64,000 nt of DNA from Kitasatospora xanthocidica (GCF_014656195.1 NZ_BNBY01000010.1:216332-280331), one strand, 5' to 3'. Shown: positions 25,801 through 34,133, numbered from the stretch's first letter. Numbers and translations are program-made. The notes: a model not told the origin generated them from the letters alone.

Positions 25801-25863
25801 AGCCGCCCCGCGCTCCACCGATCCCCTGTCCCCGGCCGTGCGCAGTGATGTGCCCGCCCCCAT
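22837..25863 (-). CDS. lanL: class IV lanthipeptide synthetase (lyase-kinase-cyclase)
   Basis: A protein of about 1008 aa from ATG 25863, with AAGGGA about 11 bases upstream (ATG 25875 and GTG 25920 are alternatives). The lyase domain (about 65-220) has GWKLHVSA, CGFKFA and GKFITVYP. The kinase domain (about 250-510) has VVVKQA, the catalytic loop LVLRDLSPGNVMV and LVDLELA. The LanC-like cyclase (about 560-1000) has HWCSGSSG and ACHGLAG, so the Cys, Cys and His zinc ligands are all present. These are absent from class III LanKC and define class IV LanL. It phosphorylates Ser/Thr in the precursor, eliminates phosphate and closes thioether rings. First gene of the minus-strand set. Confidence 0.88.
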   Translation of the reverse strand: MGAGTSLRTAGDRGSVERGAAAAGPWPETTRAALAGAGDRGGRGGWDVTVGGFWCTARPSASSPLPAQGWKLHVSAASLAGEEVLSAVVRVLAEDPCGFKFAAAPERLRELNSRNSDRGSAGKFITVYPYDDGQFQRLAAELDRATAGLPGPVVLSDRPYRPGSRVHYRYGAFALPAELGNDGEYRSVLRGPDGERAEDVRGGSYRAPGWVRDPLRAGGAGSTEGGSGRRRGGVLLAGRYAVTAAVRHGAKGGVFLGREAASGAEVVVKQARAHIEVDRAGTDARDALRHEAALLDRLSGQELAPRVVELIEQDDSVFLVQERIAGQPLGSWVAARLRRDGSPDVDWAEAGPVAHALLDLVERVHAQGLVLRDLSPGNVMVRPDGTLRLVDLELAAETGRAAGSAGTPGYRAPEHGPGRLAPAGSCVADPAVDLYALGGLLFLLATGHDPLLPEDLPRARPVAERLGRWLALAARTGTTARRLAPAVLGLRAEEPQDRWTVARVREALRGGSAAPGAGAARREDAAVPGAGAGGAVRPALVTPLWHAPAHVPAPAPASASAPAPAPAPASAGHDEAAPLDRLLHDGLRHLAATAAPERRDRLWPAVPAGERTDPCNVQHGAAGVLALLARAVTTGQLPAEVRAEAARTARTAADWIERRIAAEPVVLPGLHFGRSGTAWALLDAARALDDPGLAARAAGLARRIPVEWPNPDVCHGAAGAGFTRLRFAADDFGADGVGADDGGAQGFLDRAAHGARALLAAARREPYGTVWPVPADFDSALAGITHLGFAHGAAGVGAFLLAAAGATGDRSLLAGAAEAGRTLAATVRWGERPGERPGAGRDTAWWPQSADDPEHVRLAHWCSGSSGAGSFLLRLWLATGDTEALDLARAAGRAVLAGRWHGGASACHGLAGDGEYLLDLAGATGEPGFRTGAEQLAELLAARAARRDGLLILPDETGTGCAPAYGTGTAGPLAFLLRLRHGGPRLWLDPVPPAGLRLPSTTGGVSGA

Positions 25864-26445
25864 CCGCCACCACATCCCTTCGTCATGGCCGCCGCCCGCT
25901 GGTGCCCACTGCTCCGGCACCCGGGCGTGCGGCCCGGCCTGATCGGTTTCTGTCGCGCCCCTCGGTGGGGGCCGGACCGTCGCGGTCCGGCGGGTCCGGT
26001 CGGCCCGCGCCGACGGGGTGCCCGCCGTGGCCGCCCCGGTCGGGGCTACTGCCGGGGCAACTCCCGTTCGCAGGACTGAAGTTAGTTTCGGAAAAACCGG
26101 CGGCTCAACGCAGAGCCGGTCACTTCACTCGTAAGGGTGATCCGGGGGCGGTTTCGAATTCGTACGAGAGCTCTGATGTGTGCAGCGGACGCCGGGCGTG
26201 CGAGCGCACACGGCCCGCGCGGGGCCCGCCGAGCGCCCCCGCCGCAGGTTGACGCGCATCCGTGCGCCCTCGGCACCCCCGTCCGAACCCCGGCCGGGAG
26301 CCGTTCGAACCGGACGCCGACGGGCCCGCCGCGCCGCGCCGCCCCGGCCGCCGCCCCGGCCGCCGCCCCACCGCGGCCGCGCGGCGGCCCCCGCACCCGA
26401 ACGGCCGAGGCCCGACCGCCCCCGCGCGCACGGTAGTCTCGACAG
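25864..26445. other. intergenic region between divergent lanL and NIF3 genes
   Basis: About 580 bp without a convincing gene. Bases 26075-26200 are relatively AT-rich for this genome (GTTAGTTTCGGAAAAACCGG, TTTCGAATTCGTACG) and probably hold the divergent promoters. Bases 26220-26440 are extremely GC-rich and give several long but meaningless ORFs of Arg, Pro and Ala. I found no clear operator or hairpin. Confidence 0.5.
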
Positions 26446-27282
26446 GTGCCGAAACTGTCCGACGTCATCACCGCGCTCGAAGAGGTCTACCCGCCGCAGT
26501 GGGCGGAGTCCTGGGACGCCGTCGGCCTGGTCTGCGGAGACCCTCAGGCCGAGGTCCGCCGCGTGCTGTTCGCCGTCGACCCCGTCCAGGCGGTCGTCGA
26601 CGAGGCCGTGGAGTGGGGCGCCGACCTGGTGGTCACCCACCACCCCCTCTACCTGCGCGGCACCACCAGCGTCGCCGCGACCACCTTCAAGGGCCGGGTG
26701 GTGCACACGCTGATCAGCAACGGCATCGCCCTGCACGTCGCCCACACCAACGCCGACCACGCCGACCCGGGCGTCTCGGACACGCTCGCCGAGGCGGTGG
26801 GCCTGCGGGTGACCGGCCCGCTGGTGCCGGACCCGACCGACCCGCTGGGCCGCCGCGGCACCGGCCGGATCGGCCTGCTGGAGCCCCCGCTGACGCTGAC
26901 CGCGTTCGCCGCGCAGGTCGCCGAGGGCCTGCCCGCCACCGCCGCCGGCGTCCGCGTCGCGGGCGACCCGAACCGGCTGATCAGCCGGGTCGCGGTGTGC
27001 GGCGGCTCGGGCGACAGCCTCTTCGCCGAGGTGCGCGCGGCCGGCGTGGACGCCTACCTGACCGCCGACCTGCGCCACCACCCGGCCTCCGAGGCCGCCG
27101 AGGCGGCGCCCGTCGCGCTGCTCGACGCCGCCCACTGGGCCACCGAGTGGCCCTGGCTCGGCCTGGCCGAGCGCGCCCTGCAGTCCGCCGCCGACAAGCG
27201 CGGCTGGACCGTGGAGACCAAGGTCTCCCACCGGGTCACCGACCCGTGGACCGCGCACGCCCCCATGTCCTTCACCGCCTGA
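26446..27282 (+). CDS. Nif3-like dinuclear metal-centre protein
   Basis: A 278-aa protein of the GTP cyclohydrolase I type 2/NIF3 family, starting at GTG 26446. The metal-site motifs are VVTHHPLYLRG (about residues 66-76), HTNADHADPGV (about 102-112), TADLRHHPASEA and LLDAAHWATEW near the C-terminus, which supply His, Asp and Glu ligands. Members form hexamers with two metal ions per subunit; their reaction is still debated. It is followed after 23 bp by the zinc-ribbon gene and then the RNase H fusion, an arrangement that I know to be conserved in actinobacteria. Confidence 0.92.
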   Translation: MPKLSDVITALEEVYPPQWAESWDAVGLVCGDPQAEVRRVLFAVDPVQAVVDEAVEWGADLVVTHHPLYLRGTTSVAATTFKGRVVHTLISNGIALHVAHTNADHADPGVSDTLAEAVGLRVTGPLVPDPTDPLGRRGTGRIGLLEPPLTLTAFAAQVAEGLPATAAGVRVAGDPNRLISRVAVCGGSGDSLFAEVRAAGVDAYLTADLRHHPASEAAEAAPVALLDAAHWATEWPWLGLAERALQSAADKRGWTVETKVSHRVTDPWTAHAPMSFTA

Positions 27283-27305
27283 CCCGATTCACAGGAGCTC
27301 CTCGC

Positions 27306-28049
27306 TTGAACGCCGCGCCCGCCGACCAGAACCGCCTGCTCGACCTCCAGGCCTTCGACTCGAAGCTCGACCAGCTGGCCCACCGGCGCCGGACGCTGCC
27401 CGAGCACGCCGAGATCGACAAGGCCTCCGCCGACCACACCGCGCTCAAGGACCTCGTCATCGCCGCCGAGGCCCAGAAGGGCGACACCGCCCGCGAGCTG
27501 ACCAAGGCCGAGCAGGACGTGGAGCAGGTCCGCGCCCGCGCCGCCCGCAACCAGCAGCGGCTGGACTCCGGCGCGATCACCTCGCCGAAGGACCTGGAGA
27601 ACCTCCAGCACGAGATCGGCTCGCTCGCCAAGCGCCAGGGCGACCTCGAGGAGGTCGTGCTGGAGATCATGGAGCGCCAGGAGAGCGCCCAGACCCGGGT
27701 CGAGGAGCTGTCGGCCCGCCTGGAGCACTCCACCGTCGTCCTCACCGAGGCCGAGGGCCGCCGCGACGCCTCCTTCGCCGAGATCGACGCCGAGGCCGAC
27801 AAGGTCAAGCGCGACCGCGAGACCGTCGCCGCCGTCCTCCCGGCCGACCTGCTGAAGGTCTACACCAAGCTGCGCGAGACCCAGGGCGGCGTCGGCGCGG
27901 CCCGCCTCTACCAGCGCCGCTGCGAGGGCTGCCGCACCGAGTTCTCGATCACCGAGCTGAACGCCATCAAGGCCGAGCCGGCCGACAAGGTCGTCCGGTG
28001 CGAGAACTGCTCGCGGATCCTGGTCCGCACGGCCGACTCGGGCGTCTGA
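27306..28049 (+). CDS. coiled-coil protein with C4 zinc ribbon
   Basis: A 247-aa protein. I take the TTG at 27306 because AGGAG stands 8 bases upstream and no other start fits; it lies 23 bp after the NIF3-like gene. Residues about 10-195 are Glu/Lys/Arg/Ala-rich with heptad-like helices (ENLQHEIGSLAKRQGDLEEV). The C-terminal ribbon has CEGC and CENC separated by about 25 residues, the pattern of the zf-RING_7 family. Homologues are thought to bind nucleic acid or help ribosome function, but no activity is firmly known. It is 4 bp from the next gene, so surely one operon. Confidence 0.88.
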   Translation: MNAAPADQNRLLDLQAFDSKLDQLAHRRRTLPEHAEIDKASADHTALKDLVIAAEAQKGDTARELTKAEQDVEQVRARAARNQQRLDSGAITSPKDLENLQHEIGSLAKRQGDLEEVVLEIMERQESAQTRVEELSARLEHSTVVLTEAEGRRDASFAEIDAEADKVKRDRETVAAVLPADLLKVYTKLRETQGGVGAARLYQRRCEGCRTEFSITELNAIKAEPADKVVRCENCSRILVRTADSGV

Positions 28050-28053
28050 GCCG

Positions 28054-29193
28054 ATGGCGGCGCGCTTCATCGTCGAGGCGGACGGCGGGTCCCGGGGCAA
28101 CCCGGGGCCGGCCGGCTACGGCGCGGTGGTCCGTGACGGGGACACCGGGCAGATCGTCGCGGAGGCCGCCGAGTTCATCGGCCACGCCACCAACAACGTG
28201 GCCGAGTACAAGGGCCTGATCGCGGGCCTCAAGGCGGCCCGCGAGCTCGACCCGGACGCCTCCGTGGACGTCCGGATGGACTCCAAGCTGGTCGTCGAGC
28301 AGATGTCCGGGCGCTGGAAGATCAAGCACCCCGACATGCAGCCGCTCGCCGCCGAGGCGCGCACCGTCCTCCCGCGCGGCCGGGTCACGTACACCTGGAT
28401 CCCGCGCGAGCGGAACAAGGACGCCGACCGGCTGGCCAACGAGGCGATGGACGCGGGCAAGGCCGGGCGCCAGTGGGAGCCCAGGCCGAAGGCCGCCGCC
28501 GTCGCCGTCGACGAACCGCCGCTGGAGACCGCCGCCCCCAAGGCAGGCTGGGCCGCCCCCGCCGACCTCGGTACCCCGACCACCTTCGTCCTGCTGCGCC
28601 ACGGCGAGACCCCGCTCACCCCGGAGAAGCGGTTCTCCGGCAGCGGCGGCAGCGACCCGGAGCTCTCCGAGAAGGGCCGCTGGCAGGCCGAGCGGGCCGC
28701 CGAGGCGCTCGCCGCGCGCGGCAGCGTCCAGGCCGTGGTCGCCTCCCCGATGCGCCGCACCCGGCAGACCGCCGAGACGGTCGCCGCCCGGCTGGGTCTG
28801 GAGGTCCGGTACGAGGACGGGCTGCGCGAGGTCGACTTCGGCGACTGGGAGGGCCTGACCTTCGCCGAGGTGCAGGAGCGCCACCCGGACGACCTGGCGG
28901 CCTGGCTCGGCTCCGCCAAGGCCAAGCCGACCGGCAGCAGCGAGAGCTTCACCACCCTCACCCACCGGGCCGGCGTCGCCCGGGACAAGATCATCGCCCG
29001 GTACGCCGGGAAGACCGTCCTGGTGGTCTCGCACGTCAGCCCGATCAAGACGCTGGTCCGGCTGGCCCTCGGCGCCCCGCCGGACTCGATGTACCGGATG
29101 GAGCTGGCCGCCGCCTCGATCTGCGCCGTCCAGTACTACGCGGACGGCAACGCCTCGCTGCGGCTGCTCAACGACACCTCGCACCTGCGCTGA
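28054..29193 (+). CDS. bifunctional RNase HI / CobC-like phosphatase
   Basis: A 379-aa fusion. Residues about 1-140 are an RNase HI domain with the acidic active site: VEADGGSRGNPGP (Asp), VAEYKGLIAG (Glu), RMDSKLVVEQM (Asp) and RNKDADRLANEAM (Asp). A linker of about 35 residues leads to a histidine-phosphatase domain with LLRHGETPLT, SPMRRTRQTAE, REVDFGDWEG and VVSHVSPIK. The same fusion is known in Mycobacterium (Rv2228c), where the second half acts as alpha-ribazole phosphatase of cobalamin synthesis and the first removes RNA from RNA-DNA hybrids. Third gene of the NIF3 operon. Confidence 0.93.
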   Translation: MAARFIVEADGGSRGNPGPAGYGAVVRDGDTGQIVAEAAEFIGHATNNVAEYKGLIAGLKAARELDPDASVDVRMDSKLVVEQMSGRWKIKHPDMQPLAAEARTVLPRGRVTYTWIPRERNKDADRLANEAMDAGKAGRQWEPRPKAAAVAVDEPPLETAAPKAGWAAPADLGTPTTFVLLRHGETPLTPEKRFSGSGGSDPELSEKGRWQAERAAEALAARGSVQAVVASPMRRTRQTAETVAARLGLEVRYEDGLREVDFGDWEGLTFAEVQERHPDDLAAWLGSAKAKPTGSSESFTTLTHRAGVARDKIIARYAGKTVLVVSHVSPIKTLVRLALGAPPDSMYRMELAAASICAVQYYADGNASLRLLNDTSHLR

Positions 29194-29195
29194 CC

Positions 29196-29240
29196 GGTCA
29201 CCGGGGTGCGCTCGGCGCACCTCAGTGCACCTCGGTGACC
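29196..29240. terminator. bidirectional terminator overlapping the yaaA 3' end
   Basis: Arms 29196-29209 (GGTCACCGGGGTGC) and 29227-29240 (GCACCTCGGTGACC) pair over 14 positions with one mismatch. The right arm also codes for the last residues of the convergent YaaA protein. Confidence 0.6.
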
Positions 29241-30007
29241 ACCACGTCCAGCTGCCACGGCTTGCGGGCCGTGCCCTCGGCCGCGAGCTCCACCCGGTGG
29301 CCCAGCTCCAGCAGGGCGTCCATCAGCTCGGCGGGCGTCTTCGGCTCCGCCCCGGCGACGAGCAGGTCCCGGACCAGGCGGCCCTTGGTCGCCTTGTTGA
29401 AGTGGCTGACCACGCTGCGCTTGCCGTTCCGCTCCTGCAGCACCCGGACGGTCGCGGTCCGGGAGGCCACCTCGCCGGCCGGCTTCCAGGCCGCCGCGTA
29501 CGCGGAGCTGCGCAGGTCCAGCACCAGTCCGTCCGCCACCTCCGGGAGCACGGAGGCCATCGCGCCGCGCCAGTGCGCCCCGAGCGCTCCGGGGCCGGGG
29601 AGCTTGACGCCCATCGAGCAGCGGTAGGACGGGATCCGGTCCGAGATCCGCACCGCCCCCCAGAGGCCGGAGAACACCAGCAGCGAGCGCTCGGCCCGGT
29701 CGCGGGCGGCCGGGTCCAGGGTGGCCAGGCCGAGGTTGTCGAACAGCACCCCGGTGTACACCTCGCCCGCCGGACGGGCCCCGGCGGTCGGCAGACCGGC
29801 GTTCTTGGCGATCTCGCCGCGCAGCCCGGGGGAGAGGCCCAGCACCTCGGCGGCGGCGTCCTCGTCACCCCGGCAGAGGCCGACCAGCGCGTCCAGCACC
29901 GCCCCGCGCGCCGCCGTCAGCCCGGGCAGTGACAGCCGGTCCAGCGCCACCGGCTGGCCGTCGCCGGACCCGGCCTTGCCCTCCGAGGGCGGCAACAGCA
30001 CCAGCAC
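29222..30007 (-). CDS. yaaA: YaaA-family peroxide stress protein
   Basis: A 261-aa protein starting at GTG 30007. It opens with LVLLPPSEGK, the best-known motif of the YaaA/DUF328 family, and has SDRIPSYRCSMGVKLPG in the middle, VVSHFNKATKGRLVRDL near the C-terminus and no membrane segment. In E. coli YaaA limits free iron under peroxide stress and binds DNA with a helix-hairpin-helix fold; that role is assumed here. Convergent with the RNase H fusion gene, and only 10 bp from the next minus-strand gene. Confidence 0.92.
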   Translation of the reverse strand: MLVLLPPSEGKAGSGDGQPVALDRLSLPGLTAARGAVLDALVGLCRGDEDAAAEVLGLSPGLRGEIAKNAGLPTAGARPAGEVYTGVLFDNLGLATLDPAARDRAERSLLVFSGLWGAVRISDRIPSYRCSMGVKLPGPGALGAHWRGAMASVLPEVADGLVLDLRSSAYAAAWKPAGEVASRTATVRVLQERNGKRSVVSHFNKATKGRLVRDLLVAGAEPKTPAELMDALLELGHRVELAAEGTARKPWQLDVVVTEVH

Positions 30008-30017
30008 AGCGGACTCC

Positions 30018-30473
30018 TCAACAGTTTGTGGCGGACGAACCCCGCCACCCTACTGCGGCCGCTCCGGCTCCCAACGCCACGCAGAGCGGCGAGTAGTACC
30101 GGCGGTCCAGCCGCCGGAACCGCTCCGAGCGCTCGATCACACCGCCGAACAGCGCGAGTCCGCCGACCCCGCGCGCCAGCATCACCCCGGCCACCGTCCG
30201 CACCCCGGCCCGCCGCACCCGCTCCGGTCCCACCTTGGGCAGCACCCCGGCCTCCGCCCCCACCAGGTAGGCGGCCGTCCCCAGCATCCCTGCCACCGCG
30301 ACGCAGGCCGCCGCCGACGGCACCCCGTCCCCCGCCCCCACCACGGTGTCCGCGAACTCCTCCGGCGTCCGCAACGGCCACGGCGTCACCGCCCACACCG
30401 CGTGCAGTACCCCGGTCGCCGCCAGCGCCCCCGCCACCGCGGCCCCCGCCACCTTCACCGCACCACTCATCAC
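30018..30473 (-). CDS. small membrane protein, DUF3995-like
   Basis: A 151-aa protein starting at GTG 30473 (GGAGG 10 bases upstream) or ATG 30470. Four hydrophobic stretches: VAGAAVAGALAATGVLHAVW, a middle segment with VAVAGMLGTAAYLVG, a third near VMLARGVGGLALFGG, and a last one near LGAGAAAVGW. The pattern ALAATGVLHAVWA...TPEEF and the RLDRRYYSPLC loop match the DUF3995 family of unknown function. Likely in one transcript with yaaA. Confidence 0.75.
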   Translation of the reverse strand: MMSGAVKVAGAAVAGALAATGVLHAVWAVTPWPLRTPEEFADTVVGAGDGVPSAAACVAVAGMLGTAAYLVGAEAGVLPKVGPERVRRAGVRTVAGVMLARGVGGLALFGGVIERSERFRRLDRRYYSPLCVALGAGAAAVGWRGSSATNC

Positions 30474-30628
30474 CCGAACCCCCTCCGCCCAAGGCCGACT
30501 CCTCCCACCCTACGAGCCCTTACGCCGCCCTTCGCCGCGCCCGCCCGCCCCGTGGCGAAGGACCCGAACTCCCTACGGGGACGCTGAGCCTCCGTCCGGA
30601 ATCACCCGATTCGCCCTACGCTGCCTCC

Positions 30629-32113
30629 ATGCCTCGCCGAAAACTGCGCGTCAAGGCCGCCGACTCCGCCCGGATCAACACCGAGCTGACCGAGCTCCGC
30701 ACCCGTCTGGAGATCCACACCGAGTGGCCGCAGGAGGTGCTCGCCGAGGCGGAGGAGGCGGCGGAGCGCCCCCGGCTGCCCGAGTACGACGCCACCGACC
30801 TGCCCCTGTTCACGGTCGACCCGCCCGGCTCGCGCGACCTCGACCAGGCCATGCACCTCAGCCACCGCGCGGGCGGCGGCTACCGGGTGCACTACGCGAT
30901 CGCCGACGTCGCCGCCTTCGTCCGCCCGGGCGGCGCGATCGACGCGGAGGCGCGCCGCCGGGTGGAGACCCTCTACTTCCCCGACCACCGGGTGCCCCTG
31001 CACCCGGCCCGGCTCTCCGAGGACGCCGCCAGCCTGCTGCCCGGCGAGCCCAGGCCGGCCCTGCTCTGGCAGCTGGACCTGGACACCGACGGCGCGGTGG
31101 TCCTCGCCGACCTGCGCCGCGCCCTGGTCCGGTCGCACCGCCGGCTGGACTACGCGGCCGTCGAGCGCGCCGTGGCCCTCGGCGGCGCCGACGAGCAGCT
31201 GGCCCTGCTCGCCACCGTCGGCGGGCTGCGCGAGGAGCGGGAGCGCGCCCGGGGCGGGATCAGCCTCCCGGTGCCCGAGCAGGAGGTCGAGGAGACCCTG
31301 CACGGGTACGTCCTCGGCTACCGCGCGCCCGGCCCCGCCGACGGCTGGAACGCCCAGATCTCGCTGCTCACCGGCATGGCCGCGGCCGACCTGATGCTGG
31401 ACGCGGGCGTCGGCCTGCTGCGCACCCTGCCCGCCGCGCCGCCCGGCGCCTACGAGCGGCTGCGCCGGATCGCCGCCGCCCTGGACGTGGAGTGGCCGCA
31501 GGCGCTCCCGTACCCGGAGCTGATCCGCTCGCTGGACCCGGACGTGCCGCTGAACGCCGCCTTCCTCAACGCCTGTACCGGCCTGCTGCGCGGCGCCGGC
31601 TACCACGCCTTCGACGAGTCCCGCGGCCTGCCCGCGCCCGCCGAGCCGGCGCACGCCGCGCTGGCCGCCCCGTACGCGCACTGCACCGCGCCGCTGCGCC
31701 GGCTCGGGGACCGGTTCGCGCAGGAGGTGTGCGCGGCGGTGGCGGCGGGGGAGGACGTGCCGGACTGGGCGCGGGAGGCGCTGCCGACGGTACCGGCGCT
31801 GATGGCGAGCGGGGACCGCCGCGCGGGCGAGGTCGAGCGCGCCTGCGTGGACCTGGTGGAGGCGGAGCTGCTGGCGGGCCGGGAGGGCGAGGACTTCTCG
31901 GCGGTGGTCATCGACGTGGACGAGAAGCGGCCCGCCTCCGGCACCGTGCAGCTGCGCGACCCGGCGGTCCGGGCCCGCTGCGACGCCGCGGGCGCGGCTC
32001 CGGGCGCGGCTGCTGACGGCACGGCGGGCCGGCTGCCGCTCGGCCGGGTGATCGACGTCCGGCTGACGACGGCGGACCCGGCCACCCGCACCGTCCGCTT
32101 CGCCGCCGTGTGA
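30629..32113 (+). CDS. RNB-domain ribonuclease (RNase II/R family)
   Basis: A 494-aa exoribonuclease from ATG 30629. The RNB domain begins with FTVDPPGSRDLDQAMHL (the metal-binding acidic cluster) and goes on with YRVHYAIADVAAFV, YFPDHRVPLHP and ARLSEDAASLLPGEPRPAL. No cold-shock or S1 domains are visible, so it is a short form as found throughout actinobacteria. It should degrade RNA from the 3' end. It is followed by the MFS transporter after 86 bp on the same strand. Confidence 0.9.
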   Translation: MPRRKLRVKAADSARINTELTELRTRLEIHTEWPQEVLAEAEEAAERPRLPEYDATDLPLFTVDPPGSRDLDQAMHLSHRAGGGYRVHYAIADVAAFVRPGGAIDAEARRRVETLYFPDHRVPLHPARLSEDAASLLPGEPRPALLWQLDLDTDGAVVLADLRRALVRSHRRLDYAAVERAVALGGADEQLALLATVGGLREERERARGGISLPVPEQEVEETLHGYVLGYRAPGPADGWNAQISLLTGMAAADLMLDAGVGLLRTLPAAPPGAYERLRRIAAALDVEWPQALPYPELIRSLDPDVPLNAAFLNACTGLLRGAGYHAFDESRGLPAPAEPAHAALAAPYAHCTAPLRRLGDRFAQEVCAAVAAGEDVPDWAREALPTVPALMASGDRRAGEVERACVDLVEAELLAGREGEDFSAVVIDVDEKRPASGTVQLRDPAVRARCDAAGAAPGAAADGTAGRLPLGRVIDVRLTTADPATRTVRFAAV

Positions 32114-32199
32114 CGGGGCGGCGGGGCCGTCGGCGAGCCCCGCCACCCGTACGGTCCGTCCCGCCGCCCCGCCCCGGTCCGCGGTGGGAGGATCGGTGC

Positions 32200-33714
32200 G
32201 TGCTCGATGCCCAGCCCCCCGCCCCCGCTGCCGCCCTCGCGCCCGCCCCGGAACCCGGACGGCGCCACCGTCTGCTGGTCCTGGCGATCTGCTGCCTGAG
32301 CCTGTTCATCGTCGGCCTCGACAACACCGTGGTGAACATCGCCCTGCCCGCGATCCAGCGGGACCTGCGCGCCCCGGCGTCCGGGCTGCAGTGGATCATC
32401 GACGCCTACACCCTGGTGCTGGCCTCGCTGCTGATGCTGTTCGGCTCGGTGGCCGACCGGTTCGGCCGCCGCCGGGTGTTCCAGACCGGGCTGGTGTGCT
32501 TCGCGCTCGGCTCGCTGCTGTGCAGTCTGGCGCCGAGCCTGGGGTGGCTGGTGGCGTTCCGGGCCTTGCAGGCGGTGGGCGGCTCGATGCTCAACCCGGT
32601 GGCGATGTCGATCATCACCAACACCTTCACCGATCCGAAGGAGCGGGCGCGGGCGATCGGCGTCTGGGGCGGCGTGGTCGGCATCTCGATGGCGCTCGGC
32701 CCGCTGCTCGGCGGCTTCCTGGTGGACGGCGCGGGCTGGCCGTCGATCTTCCTGATCAACGTCCCGGTCGCGCTGGCCGCGATCCTGCTGACGGCCCGCT
32801 ACGTCCCGGAGTCCCGCTCGCCGCGGCCCCGCCGGCTGGACCCGGTGGGGCAGCTGCTGATGATCGTGCTGCTGGGCTGCGGCACCGCCGCGATCATCGA
32901 GGGCCCGGGCAACGGCTGGACCTCCCCGCTGATCCTCGCCCTGGCCGCGGCGGCGCTGGCCGCGCTGGCGGCCTTCCCGCTCTGGGAGCGGCGGGTCGCG
33001 GAGCCGCTGGTGGACCCGCGGTTCTTCGCCAGCGCGCCGTTCACCGGGGCGACGGTCACCGCGGTCTGCGCCTTCGCCGCGCTCGGCGGCTTCCTCTTCC
33101 TCAACACCCTCTACCTGCAGGACGTCCGGCACTACGGCCCGGTCGAGGCCGGCCTGTGGACGCTGCCGATGGCCGGGATGATGCTGGTCTGCGCGCCGCT
33201 GTCCGGACGGATCGTGGGCAGCCGGGGCCCGCGCCTGCCGCTGGTCGCGGCCGGGCTCGGCCTGGCCGGGAGCGGGGTGCTGCTCACCCGGCTCGCCGCG
33301 GACTCCCCGCCGGCGCTGCTGCTGCTCGCGTACGCGCTGTTCGGCTTCGGCTTCGGCATGGTCAACGCGCCGATCACCAACGCCGCCGTCTCCGGCATGC
33401 CGCGCGCCCAGGCGGGTGTGGCGGCCGCGGTCGCCTCGACCAGCCGTCAGGTCGGCCAGTCGCTGGGCGTCGCGGTGATCGGCACGGTCGTCATGTCGGC
33501 GGTGGCGGGCCCGGTGGCGACCGGGTTCGCCCCGGCGAGCCACGTCGGCTGGTGGATCCTGGTCGGCCTGGGCGGCGCGATCCTCCTGCTGGGCCTGGCC
33601 ACCACGACCGCCCGGGCGAGCGCGACGGCCGCCCGGGTGGCCGCCCGCCTCGGCGCCGAGCCGCCGGCCGTCCGGTCCGGTGTACGGGCGGCGCCGCCCG
33701 AGCGGCTACCATGA
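32200..33714 (+). CDS. MFS drug-efflux transporter, 14-helix type
   Basis: A 504-aa integral membrane protein from GTG 32200 with GGGAG 9 bases upstream. It has the DHA2 features: motif D1 (LDNTVVNIALPAIQRDL), motif A (GSVADRFGRRRVF) between helices 2 and 3, and motif C-like GISMALGPLLGGFLVD. About 14 hydrophobic segments follow each other. It probably exports drugs or metabolites in exchange for protons. No regulator is adjacent. Its 3' end lies only 8 bp from the RNase P RNA, so that promoter must be inside this coding region. Confidence 0.9.
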   Translation: MLDAQPPAPAAALAPAPEPGRRHRLLVLAICCLSLFIVGLDNTVVNIALPAIQRDLRAPASGLQWIIDAYTLVLASLLMLFGSVADRFGRRRVFQTGLVCFALGSLLCSLAPSLGWLVAFRALQAVGGSMLNPVAMSIITNTFTDPKERARAIGVWGGVVGISMALGPLLGGFLVDGAGWPSIFLINVPVALAAILLTARYVPESRSPRPRRLDPVGQLLMIVLLGCGTAAIIEGPGNGWTSPLILALAAAALAALAAFPLWERRVAEPLVDPRFFASAPFTGATVTAVCAFAALGGFLFLNTLYLQDVRHYGPVEAGLWTLPMAGMMLVCAPLSGRIVGSRGPRLPLVAAGLGLAGSGVLLTRLAADSPPALLLLAYALFGFGFGMVNAPITNAAVSGMPRAQAGVAAAVASTSRQVGQSLGVAVIGTVVMSAVAGPVATGFAPASHVGWWILVGLGGAILLLGLATTTARASATAARVAARLGAEPPAVRSGVRAAPPERLP

Positions 33715-33721
33715 CCACTAC

Positions 33722-34128
33722 GGCGGAAGAGCCGGCCGGGCGGCCGCGACGGGTCCACGGACCCGCCGAGGAACGTCCGGGCTCCACAGAGCAGGGTGGT
33801 GGGTAACGCCCACCCGGGGTGACCCGCGGGACAGTGCCACAGAAAACAGACCGCCCACCGCTTTTCGTGGTGGGTAAGGGTGAAACGGTGGTGTAAGAGA
33901 CCACCAGCGACCGGGGTGACCCGGCCGGCTAGGTAAACCCCACCTGGAGCAAGGTCAAGATCGGTGCCCTCGGGCGCCGTGCGCGAGTGTTCGAGGGCTG
34001 CTCGCCCGAGCTCGCGGGTAGACCGCACGAGGCTGTCGGCAACGGCAGCCCTAGATGGATGGCCGTCTCCCCGGGCCGCGCAAGCGACCCGGGTGACAGA
34101 ACCCGGCGTACAGGCCGACTCTTCCGCC
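33722..34128 (+). ncRNA. rnpB: RNase P RNA, bacterial type A
   Basis: The conserved core is plain: GAGGAACGTCCGGGCTCC near 33768, then CCACAGAAAACAGACCGCC, GGGTAAGGGTGAAACGGTGGTG, TAAACCCCACCTGGAGCAAG and a 3' TAGATGGATGGCCGTC. The two ends pair (33722-33737 with 34113-34128, one mismatch), giving a length of about 407 nt. It is the catalytic RNA that removes tRNA 5' leaders. A hairpin follows at once. Confidence 0.95.
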
Positions 34129-34133
34129 CCCTT

